From the NCBI GenBank assembly GCA_002309875.1, contig DBYM01000024.1, positions 1 through 5,490 of the forward strand: a stretch of DNA of 5,490 nt. The letters run 5' to 3'. Source of the DNA: Cyanobacteria bacterium UBA1186 (GTDB lineage Bacteria; Cyanobacteriota; Vampirovibrionia; Gastranaerophilales; Gastranaerophilaceae). The notes beneath the pieces are model-generated. The model saw only the letters and a list, made by a program, of their open reading frames with translations, did no database searches and was not told the DNA's origin. The stretch's first letter is position 1; each line of letters begins with the position of its first letter. Shown here piece by piece: positions 1 through 5,490 of this stretch. Position numbers and translations under genes: made by a program.

Positions 1-681
1 CCGTTAGATGTTGAAGTCGGTAAATTCTTTGAAAGAATTGGTATCAGAGTATATCAGGGTTACGGACTTTCGGAAACAAGCCCTGTTGTATCGGTAAATA
101 TCGATGAGCCGGGCAATTTGGCTTCTGTCGGGCCTGCTCTCCCTCACTTTGAGGCTGTTACGGATAAAACTACGGGTGAATTATTGCTCAGAGGCCCTTC
201 TGTTATGAAGGGTTATCACAATCAGCCTGAAATGACGGCTGAAATCATAGATGAAGACGGCTGGCTCCACACAGGCGACATCGCGAAAATTGACAATCAC
301 GGTCATATATATATTACGGGACGTATTAAAAATATGATTGTTTTGCAGGGCGGCAAAAAAGTCTTCCCTGAAGAAGTTGAAGCAGTTCTTGAAAACAGTA
401 ACTATGTAGGGGAAGTTTGCGTACTCGGTACAGTAAGAGAATTCGGGGCAAAAGACGGTACCGAAGAGGTTACTGCGGTTATTGTTCCAAAGAAAGAAAT
501 GTATGACAACTATTCTGAAGATGATATCGAAAGAATGATAAAAGTTGAGGTAAAAACTTTATCAGAACACCTTGCGTCTTACAAGAGACCTACTAATGTG
601 ATAATTAATAAAGGCCCGCTGCCGCGAACTACTACGTTGAAGGTTAAACGCAAAGAGGTTAAGGCTCTTATAGGGGTTTAA
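1..681 (+). CDS. AMP-forming long-chain acyl-CoA synthetase-like protein, C-terminal part (5' end outside window)
   Basis: Members of this ANL-superfamily group activate a carboxylic acid, usually a fatty acid, with ATP to an acyl-adenylate and then form acyl-CoA. The frame is open from base 1 and gives 226 residues before TAA at 679-681. The TTG at 118 is only an internal Leu codon: conserved sequence precedes it, including the adenylate-binding motif GYGLSETSP at residues 20-28. Further motifs follow in the expected order: GWLHTGD at 87-93, whose Asp contacts the ATP ribose; GRIKNMI at 107-113, the hinge/A8 region; GGKKVFPEEVE at 117-127; and LPRTTTLKVKR at 207-217, whose K214 is the expected A10 catalytic lysine. 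The Gly normally before that Lys is Leu here (L213). The GGKKVFPEEVE type and the YGLSETSPVVSVN context favour the long-chain/AAS-like branch over acetyl-CoA synthetase or NRPS domains. The N-terminal domain and P-loop lie off the left edge, so substrate and symbol cannot be fixed. The gene is convergent with rpoC2. Confidence 0.9.
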   Translation, partial: PLDVEVGKFFERIGIRVYQGYGLSETSPVVSVNIDEPGNLASVGPALPHFEAVTDKTTGELLLRGPSVMKGYHNQPEMTAEIIDEDGWLHTGDIAKIDNHGHIYITGRIKNMIVLQGGKKVFPEEVEAVLENSNYVGEVCVLGTVREFGAKDGTEEVTAVIVPKKEMYDNYSEDDIERMIKVEVKTLSEHLASYKRPTNVIINKGPLPRTTTLKVKRKEVKALIGV

Positions 682-687
682 TAAATA

Positions 688-718
688 AAAAAAAGAGGCT
701 TTAAAGGCCTCTTTTTTT
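688..718. terminator. Symmetric bidirectional intrinsic terminator between convergent genes
   Basis: A perfect 12-bp inverted repeat pairs 688-699 with 707-718 around a 7-nt loop (TTTAAAG). The GC-bearing core is AGAGGC/GCCTCT. It is flanked by an A-run on the left (687-694) and a T-run on the right (712-718), so transcripts from either strand end in a hairpin followed by a U-tract. It begins 6 nt after the acyl-CoA ligase stop codon and should terminate that gene. On the minus strand it would serve as the second, stronger stop for the rpoC operon, after the hairpin at 724-755. Only structure is seen; termination efficiency is inferred. Confidence 0.85.
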
Positions 719-723
719 ATGAA

Positions 724-755
724 AAGAAAGTCCGATAATTACATCGGACTTTCTT
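724..755 (-). terminator. Hairpin directly after the rpoC2 stop, probable first rpoC operon terminator
   Basis: A perfect 13-bp inverted repeat pairs 724-736 with 743-755 around a 6-nt loop (737-742). On the minus strand it starts three nucleotides after the rpoC2 TAG stop. Its 3' arm ends in a pyrimidine-rich stretch (CTTTCTTTTC), an imperfect U-tract, and the bidirectional terminator at 688-718 follows at once. It may act as an intrinsic terminator, as a 3'-end-stabilising stem, or as the first half of a tandem terminator. Read on the plus strand, it is also followed by T-rich sequence and could back up termination of the ligase gene. Confidence 0.72.
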
Positions 756-758
756 GTT

Positions 759-3700
759 CTATTCTTCCGTTTCAGGAGCCTCTGTTTCAACTGCTAACTC
801 GGGAGATCCAAACATTCCTTCGATTTCTTCAAGTATAGCCGAAGGTTTTCTTGCCTGATTTCTCTGCTGAGCGGCTCTCTTCTGAGCTTCTTTATCACGT
901 TCTTCATTAGCGAAGGTCAGGTGATGGAAGCCTGTTCCTGCAGGAATTAAACGACCTATAATAACGTTTTCTTTCAAACCTCTTAACAAGTCTTTCTTTC
1001 CGTCAACTGCTGCTTCAGTAAGTATTCTTGTGGTTTCCTGGAATGATGCGGCAGAGATAAAACTTTCGGTATTCAAAGATGCCTTTGTGATACCTAAGAG
1101 CATATATTCGCAGGTTGCTTCCTGTCCGTCGTGTTCTCTGACTGCCTTATTTTCGTTTTCAAATGTCTGAACTTCAACAAGTTCGCCCGGCAGCAGATTC
1201 GTATCTCCGGAATCAACAACACGGACTTTCTTTGTCATCTGACGAACGATAATCTCGATATGTTTATCAGCGATTTCAACGCCTTGTGAACGATAAACTC
1301 TCTGAACTTCGTCAACCAGGTACTGTTGTGCTTCTTCCGGTCCGCACAGTCTGATTACGTCGTGCGGGTTAAGAGGTCCGCTTGTTAACGGCTGACCTTT
1401 TTTGATTTTTTGTTTGTTCTGAACAACAATACTTGCATCAATTGCGAATTTGATTTCAGTTCTTGAGCCTTCATCAGAAACTAAGAACAATCTCGGCATA
1501 TCATCTTCGATTTCGATTTCAGCCACGCCGTCCGTTTCTGCTAAGATAGCGCAATCTTTAGGCTTGCGGGCTTCAAGAAGTTCTTCAACCCTCGGCAAAC
1601 CTTGAACGATATCGCCTGTCTTTTCTCTTTCAAATACCAATGTTGCAAGCATATCGCCTCTCAGTACCAGAGAGCCTTCCATAACCTGTAACATAGTACC
1701 CGGGCTGATTAAGTAAGGACGGCCATTTCTTATTGTTACGGATTTTGCTCCAACGTTTGTTATTAAACCTGATACCGTAGCCTTTTCTCCTGAACTTGCT
1801 ACTTCCGTATCCAATTTAATGAACTGTCCTTTCTTAACTGAAGGTTTATTCTTAGTATTAATTGTTGTTTCGTAATTTTCACAGTTGATTAACAACCTTC
1901 TTGACTCTGCAGCATCACCCTTAATTGCGGCAACACCATCATTGATCGCCAAAACTTCTGTTTTTGCCACAGGAGTTTTTGCTTCAATGATTTGTCCGTT
2001 TTCAACAAGAAGTGATGTCTGAAGTGAAGAGTTCATTTTAGAATTGCCTTCTTGTTCACGACGAACAATAAGCGTTTCCAATACGACAATCTTCAAGGCG
2101 CCTTTAGAATCAAGTTCAACCAAGCCTTTCAGATGTGATAAATATCCCTGCATTTGCAGAACAAGGCTTGTTCTTGTAAGCGTTGCACCATCAAGATTTC
2201 TTACTCTTGTTCCGTCTTTATACTGTAACTGTGTTACAGGTACGATGTTGATGAGTTCATCGGTTGTATCAAATTTGATTGATACTTCTTTAGGCTCAAT
2301 GTACATCGGTTGTACAGGTCTTACCAAAATTTGAATAGGCTTGTCTTCTAATGTTTCTTCTTCAAGAGATGATGTATCGATTTCTTCGTCCAAATCATCT
2401 ATGTCGAGGTCATCGAAATCCATCTCCATTATAGTAACGATAGAAGTTTCTTTTGCCTTTATACCCTTGGCAATAGCAGTTCCCGCTTCAATCACAGCCC
2501 CTTCTTCAACTTTTAATTCTGAGATGCTTGATAAAGTATGAACTTCACCGGGTCTGATTGTTACTTCGTGTATTACTTCATTGAATTCCTTAAACTCAAC
2601 GATACCGTCAATGTGACAGTAAATATCTTTAACAACTTCAGTTCCGGCCGTAACAAATGTTCCGTTTTCAACCATCTTCAAAGTTGCATCTTTATTAATT
2701 TGATGTACTTCTTCAGGTACAAATACGATATTACCCGGTTTTGTAACGTTTTGGTTTTCGTCAACTTCAAGGTCAATATATCTGATTTCACCTGATGAAG
2801 TAACTGCGCATTCGTCATCTACCAATTCGGCAATAATCATACCGTTTTCAACCGTTGTATCAACAGGGGCTTTTACGATATATTTTTCACCGGATTTTTT
2901 AACTGTCCAAAGTTGTTCTTTTTTAGTTTGTTCGAACGTTGCATTCTTAGGTGCTAACGATGCTATAACAATCGTTATTTCCTTACCATGAACAATCTTA
3001 TTAATTTTATTTTTGCCGGATTTAAGAACTTCAACCTCCAAGTCATCTGCATAACGAACCTCACCGCTATGTTCAGAAATGAGCAAGGTTTCTGCTAACT
3101 TATCACCTGCTTTAACTTTTTGTCCGTCTTCAACGATAACTTTAGAGCCGCCCGGAAGGTTATAGACATCGCCTCCGATAATCCAAACGATACCGTTTTT
3201 GTTTGCGGTTCTTGAAATGTTACCTTGTCTGTCTTTCTTTTCGTCAGCGATGAAGTCTTCAAACAATACTTCACCTGACATATCCGAATTAATATCCTTT
3301 GTTGCTTTTTCGGTTAAACGGCCCGAATCATTTGATGTAGGTCTGTATTCTGCAAGTTTATAATCTTTTTCAACTTTTTGTCCGTTTTCAAAGAATATTG
3401 TTGCACCTGCAGGAACATGGAATGTTTCGGATTTTTTGCCGCTTTTAAGTGTTACGTCAGATTCGCAAATTGAAACCTTAACAACGTCACCGTGACGAGT
3501 TCTCAACTCTCTTGTTTTGAGTTTAGATTCAATTGTACCGGCAAATGTTGTATGAATTTCTCTTGTTGCTTCTTTAACACCGACCGCACCACCTGTGTGG
3601 AATGTTCTCATTGTAAGTTGTGTACCGGGTTCACCGATTGACTGAGCGGCAATAATACCGATTGCTTCGCCAACGTCAACCAATTTTTGTGAAGTCAGTG

Positions 3701-4628
3701 CCCAACCGTAACATTTTTGGCATACACCGTATTCAAGTCCGCATGTTAAACCTGAACGAACTTTAAGTTCTTCAAGATTTAAGTGGGAAATTTTCTTGAT
3801 GTCGTTTCTGTCCATTGTTTTGTCTTTCTTGACTAACAATGTTTTTCCGTCTTCATCATATATATCCTGAGCGACAGTTCTTCCTAAAAGCCTGTCTTTA
3901 AGCGGAACAATAACAGTATCGCCGTCTTTGATAGACTTCATATTAATATATTTTTCGCCGCCGCAGTCTTCTGCTCTGATAATTACGTCTTGTGCAACGT
4001 CAACAAGTCTTCTTGTCAGATAACCTGAGTCAGCGGTTTTAAGAGCGGTATCTACAAGACCTTTTCTTGCACCGTATGATGAAATGATGTATTCGGTAAC
4101 CGACAAGCCTTCTTTAAAGTTTGATGTAATCGGCAAGTCGATAATCTGACCTTGTGCGTCTGCCATCAAACCACGCATACCAACCAACTGTGATACCTGA
4201 GATAAGTTACCTCTCGCACCTGAGAAAGCCATCATGTACACAGGGTTTAATTTGTGGAAGTTTTCAACGACCTGTTCGGTTAACTTAGCCGTTGTTTCTG
4301 ACCAGGTATCGATAACCTTTGTATATCTTTCAACTTCGGTAATTTCACCTTTTAAATATCTTTTTGTTGACTTTTCAATTTCTGCTTCGGCTTCCTTAAG
4401 CAAGTCTTTCTTTGTAGCAGGAACGGCTAAGTCTGAAATTGAAATGGTTACACCTGACTTAGTTGCCATCTTGTATCCCAAATTTTTCAGAGTATCAGCC
4501 AATTCAGCAGTTTTAGCTCCGCCATATTCAAGATAAATCTGAGCAAGTAATTTGTTCAAACCCTTCTTGTCCATCTGTTTATTGATGAATTCCGGAGTAT
4601 GAGTTTTATGTGTATAAGTATTTTCCAT
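759..4628 (-). CDS. rpoC2: DNA-directed RNA polymerase subunit RpoC2 (C-terminal part of split beta')
   Basis: This is the C-terminal half-subunit of a split beta', 1289 aa and complete, in the size range of cyanobacterial RpoC2 proteins. Domains in order: secondary-channel rim region, about 60-125; F-loop region with YMMAFSGARGNLSQV, 131-145; bridge helix with YGARKGLVDTALKTADSGYL, 185-204; second zinc site C222, C296, C303, C306; trigger loop N-half AAQSIGEPGTQLTMRTFHTGG, ending at 347, with M340, R341 and H344 matching E. coli M932, R933 and H936; a roughly 650-residue insertion, about 351-1000; trigger loop C-half with GLPRVEELLEARKPK, 1010-1024; jaw and C-terminal core with LLGITKASLNTESFISAASF, 1177-1196; and a charged tail from about 1240. 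The ATG start is chosen because a Shine-Dalgarno site lies 9 nt upstream and an in-frame TAA at 4653-4655 rules out extension. The stop is TAG at 759-761. It follows rpoC1 after 37 nt in a different frame. All active-site elements expected in this half are intact. Confidence 0.97.
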   Translation of the reverse strand: MENTYTHKTHTPEFINKQMDKKGLNKLLAQIYLEYGGAKTAELADTLKNLGYKMATKSGVTISISDLAVPATKKDLLKEAEAEIEKSTKRYLKGEITEVERYTKVIDTWSETTAKLTEQVVENFHKLNPVYMMAFSGARGNLSQVSQLVGMRGLMADAQGQIIDLPITSNFKEGLSVTEYIISSYGARKGLVDTALKTADSGYLTRRLVDVAQDVIIRAEDCGGEKYINMKSIKDGDTVIVPLKDRLLGRTVAQDIYDEDGKTLLVKKDKTMDRNDIKKISHLNLEELKVRSGLTCGLEYGVCQKCYGWALTSQKLVDVGEAIGIIAAQSIGEPGTQLTMRTFHTGGAVGVKEATREIHTTFAGTIESKLKTRELRTRHGDVVKVSICESDVTLKSGKKSETFHVPAGATIFFENGQKVEKDYKLAEYRPTSNDSGRLTEKATKDINSDMSGEVLFEDFIADEKKDRQGNISRTANKNGIVWIIGGDVYNLPGGSKVIVEDGQKVKAGDKLAETLLISEHSGEVRYADDLEVEVLKSGKNKINKIVHGKEITIVIASLAPKNATFEQTKKEQLWTVKKSGEKYIVKAPVDTTVENGMIIAELVDDECAVTSSGEIRYIDLEVDENQNVTKPGNIVFVPEEVHQINKDATLKMVENGTFVTAGTEVVKDIYCHIDGIVEFKEFNEVIHEVTIRPGEVHTLSSISELKVEEGAVIEAGTAIAKGIKAKETSIVTIMEMDFDDLDIDDLDEEIDTSSLEEETLEDKPIQILVRPVQPMYIEPKEVSIKFDTTDELINIVPVTQLQYKDGTRVRNLDGATLTRTSLVLQMQGYLSHLKGLVELDSKGALKIVVLETLIVRREQEGNSKMNSSLQTSLLVENGQIIEAKTPVAKTEVLAINDGVAAIKGDAAESRRLLINCENYETTINTKNKPSVKKGQFIKLDTEVASSGEKATVSGLITNVGAKSVTIRNGRPYLISPGTMLQVMEGSLVLRGDMLATLVFEREKTGDIVQGLPRVEELLEARKPKDCAILAETDGVAEIEIEDDMPRLFLVSDEGSRTEIKFAIDASIVVQNKQKIKKGQPLTSGPLNPHDVIRLCGPEEAQQYLVDEVQRVYRSQGVEIADKHIEIIVRQMTKKVRVVDSGDTNLLPGELVEVQTFENENKAVREHDGQEATCEYMLLGITKASLNTESFISAASFQETTRILTEAAVDGKKDLLRGLKENVIIGRLIPAGTGFHHLTFANEERDKEAQKRAAQQRNQARKPSAILEEIEGMFGSPELAVETEAPETEE
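1629..3578 (-). other. SI3-type insertion within the RpoC2 trigger loop, built from repeated sandwich-barrel hybrid motifs
   Basis: This codes for about residues 351-1000 of RpoC2, between the two halves of the trigger loop; the boundaries are approximate. E. coli beta' has an insertion of roughly 190 residues at the same place, and cyanobacteria have one of about 650, so the size here is of the cyanobacterial type. A degenerate unit of the form V-x-x-G-x-x-[VI]-x-x-[GD]-x-x-[LIV]-A recurs. Examples are FENGQKVEKDYKLAE near 413, VEDGQKVKAGDKLAE near 499, VENGTFVTAGTEVV near 653, VEEGAVIEAGTAIA near 707, VENGQIIEAKTPVA near 875 and VMEGSLVLRGDMLA near 982. This is the signature of sandwich-barrel hybrid motif domains. 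In cyanobacterial polymerase, SI3 forms an arch contacting sigma and moves with trigger-loop folding; the same role here is inferred. Confidence 0.82.
2343..2426 (-). other. Acidic low-complexity segment inside the RpoC2 insertion
   Basis: Residues 735-762 of RpoC2 contain 16 Asp or Glu among 28 positions and no basic residue. The segment starts with a near-repeat (DFDDLDIDDLD) and ends with EEETLED. It separates two groups of sandwich-barrel-like repeats and is probably a flexible linker or exposed loop. It stays in frame and its codons do not look foreign, so it is not an assembly artefact. Its function is unknown. Confidence 0.75.
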
Positions 4629-4637
4629 TTTACTTTT

Positions 4638-4643
4638 TCCTTT
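4638..4643 (-). promoter_or_regulatory. Ribosome binding site of rpoC2
   Basis: On the minus strand the 37-nt rpoC1-rpoC2 spacer contains AAAGGA, followed by nine A-rich nucleotides and then the ATG at 4628-4626. This is a good Shine-Dalgarno match at a suitable distance in an otherwise AT-rich spacer. It supports independent initiation of rpoC2 translation and fixes its start. No promoter-like or terminator-like structure was seen in the spacer, so cotranscription with rpoC1 is expected. Confidence 0.8.
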
Positions 4644-4665
4644 ATTATTTGCTTATGCTAATTTA

Positions 4666-5490
4666 CTATGCTAATGCTTTTCTTACAGCTTCATTAAATA
4701 TGATTCTGCCTACGGTAGTTTCTATTCTCTTACCTTTTTCATCTCTTACGACGATTTTATCGTGGAGAGTGATAACTTTAGCCTCAAGTGCTGATATTGC
4801 ATCTTGGAAACTGTAGAAATAACCCTTAACTTCCTGGTCAGGATCCTTAAGTATTGTCAGGTAATACAAGCCAAGGACCATATCCTGTGAGTGGGTTATA
4901 ATAGGTTTGCCGTTAGCAGGAGCTAATATATTATTTGTTGCCAACATCAATAATCTTGCTTCTGTCTGGGCTTCTATTGAAAGCGGAACGTGGACAGCCA
5001 TTTGGTCACCGTCGAAGTCAGCATTAAATGCTGTACATACAAGCGGGTGCAGTTGGATTGCACGGCCTTCAACAAGTTTCGGCTCAAATGCCTGAATACC
5101 CAATCTGTGAAGGGTTGGAGCACGGTTGAGCATAACCGGGTGTCCGTCAATTATTTCTTCCAATATATCCCAAACCTTAGCATCGGAACGTTCAATCATT
5201 TTCTTAGCAGATTTAATGTTCTGAACATATCCTCTTTCAATAAGTTTGTTTACTACGAAAGGCTTAAACAATTCGATAGCCATTTCTTTCGGAAGTCCGC
5301 ATTGGTTAAGTTTCAGAGTCGGACCTACAACGATAACCGAACGGCCTGAGTAGTCAACACGTTTACCTAATAAGTTCTGACGGAAACGTCCCTGTTTACC
5401 TTCAATAATATTAGATAACGATTTCAATGCTCTGTTATTAGGACCTACAACAGTTCTTCCGCGTCTTCCGTTATCAATAAGAGCATCAAC
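4666..5490 (-). CDS. rpoC1: DNA-directed RNA polymerase subunit RpoC1 (N-terminal part of split beta', gamma), C-terminal fragment
   Basis: This encodes the last 274 residues of the half-subunit carrying the polymerase active-site loop. The frame is open to the window edge. The TTG at 5427-5425 is an internal Leu, because conserved sequence (RRGRTVVGPNNRALKSL) runs through it. Visible elements: GKQGRFRQNLLGKRVDYSGR, about residues 31-50; HPVMLNRAPTLHRLGIQAFE, about 117-136; and the catalytic NADFDGDQ at 156-163, whose D158, D160 and D162 match E. coli D460, D462 and D464 and bind the catalytic Mg2+. After NNILAPANGKPI the protein ends at VGRIIFNEAVRKALA, resembling the natural C terminus of cyanobacterial RpoC1. 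The stop is TAG at 4668-4666, followed immediately by an in-frame TAA. Cyanobacterial RpoC1 is normally about 620-680 aa, so the zinc ribbon, clamp and sigma-binding coiled coil lie off the right edge. It is the upstream partner of rpoC2, and rpoB is expected further upstream. Confidence 0.96.
   Translation of the reverse strand, partial: VDALIDNGRRGRTVVGPNNRALKSLSNIIEGKQGRFRQNLLGKRVDYSGRSVIVVGPTLKLNQCGLPKEMAIELFKPFVVNKLIERGYVQNIKSAKKMIERSDAKVWDILEEIIDGHPVMLNRAPTLHRLGIQAFEPKLVEGRAIQLHPLVCTAFNADFDGDQMAVHVPLSIEAQTEARLLMLATNNILAPANGKPIITHSQDMVLGLYYLTILKDPDQEVKGYFYSFQDAISALEAKVITLHDKIVVRDEKGKRIETTVGRIIFNEAVRKALA
5005..5019 (-). other. Catalytic Mg2+-binding Asp triad of RNA polymerase (DFDGD) in rpoC1
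   Basis: The codons of D158, D160 and D162 of the RpoC1 fragment sit at 5019-5017, 5013-5011 and 5007-5005, within NADFDGDQMAVH. This is the universal active-site signature of multisubunit RNA polymerases. All three aspartates are present, so the enzyme is expected to be active. Confidence 0.97.

Noticed and set aside
118..120. TTG at 118 as the start of the ligase gene
   Set aside because: The frame is open to base 1 and the conserved GYGLSETSP motif lies upstream, so the gene is truncated by the window edge.
2044..2795. A series of plus-strand open frames (2044-2334, 2341-2541, 2538-2795) opposite rpoC2
   Set aside because: They are antisense shadows of a well-conserved gene, have low-complexity Ser/Phe-rich translations with no recognisable domain, and no convincing ribosome sites.
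1995..3391. Recurrent DNA string near CCGTTTTCAA (about 1996, 2662, 2842, 3382) that could suggest a repeat array
   Set aside because: It is the reverse complement of codons for the V-E-N-G part of the sandwich-barrel repeats. Spacing is irregular and copies are embedded in coding sequence, so it is not a CRISPR or mobile repeat.
1629..3578. An intein or inserted mobile gene within rpoC2
   Set aside because: No intein splice residues or homing endonuclease motifs were seen. The segment sits at the known SI3 position and has the size and repeat type of the cyanobacterial insertion.
4626..4668. A frameshift or sequencing error breaking a single rpoC gene
   Set aside because: Tandem in-frame stops, a 37-nt AT-rich spacer with several stops, a good Shine-Dalgarno site and natural-looking protein ends all match a real rpoC1/rpoC2 split.
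4234..4816. Plus-strand frames across the rpoC1-rpoC2 junction, one with a hydrophobic start (4610-4816)
   Set aside because: The hydrophobic look comes from reading A-rich minus-strand spacer in reverse; the rest is antisense to conserved coding sequence.
4907..5349. Plus-strand open frames opposite rpoC1 (4907-5095, 4990-5349)
   Set aside because: They lie antisense to the catalytic core of RpoC1, overlap each other and resemble no known protein.
5425..5427. TTG at 5427 (minus strand) as the start of rpoC1
   Set aside because: Conserved beta' sequence (RRGRTVVGPNNRA) continues upstream to the window edge.

Overview
The window is AT-rich bacterial DNA with dense coding. It holds three protein-coding genes, two of them cut by the window edges. 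The main signal is the gene for the largest RNA polymerase subunit (beta'), which is split into two genes, rpoC1 and rpoC2, both on the minus strand. The split arrangement, the place where the break falls, and a very large insertion (about 650 residues) in the RpoC2 trigger loop are hallmarks of the cyanobacterial lineage and its plastids. The neighbour is a bacterial acyl-CoA ligase, with intrinsic terminators and a Shine-Dalgarno site, so a free-living bacterial genome is far likelier than a plastid. The AT-rich composition and the lack of any photosynthesis gene fit a non-photosynthetic relative (Vampirovibrionia/Melainabacteria, for example gut Gastranaerophilales). This taxonomic placement is inference: three genes cannot prove it.

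Layout: (1) Positions 1-681, plus strand: the C-terminal part of an AMP-forming long-chain acyl-CoA synthetase-like enzyme. (2) Positions 682-758: a 77-bp gap between convergent genes, filled by two perfect hairpins, one of them a symmetric bidirectional terminator. (3) Positions 759-4628, minus strand: complete rpoC2 (1289 aa). (4) Positions 4629-4665: a 37-nt spacer carrying a good ribosome binding site for rpoC2. (5) Positions 4666-5490, minus strand: the C-terminal 274 residues of rpoC1, continuing beyond the right edge. There is no gene-free stretch longer than 77 bp.

Together, RpoC1 (catalytic Mg-binding loop) and RpoC2 (bridge helix, second zinc site, trigger loop, jaw, C-terminal tail) make one beta' equivalent that assembles with beta, two alpha and omega subunits. 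The two genes are almost certainly cotranscribed from a promoter to the right of the window, probably upstream of rpoB. The acyl-CoA ligase is transcribed toward them and is not functionally linked. I see no mobile element, CRISPR array, RNA gene or riboswitch, and no undescribed system. The parts most worth a second look are the split polymerase, its repeat-built insertion and the acidic segment inside that insertion.
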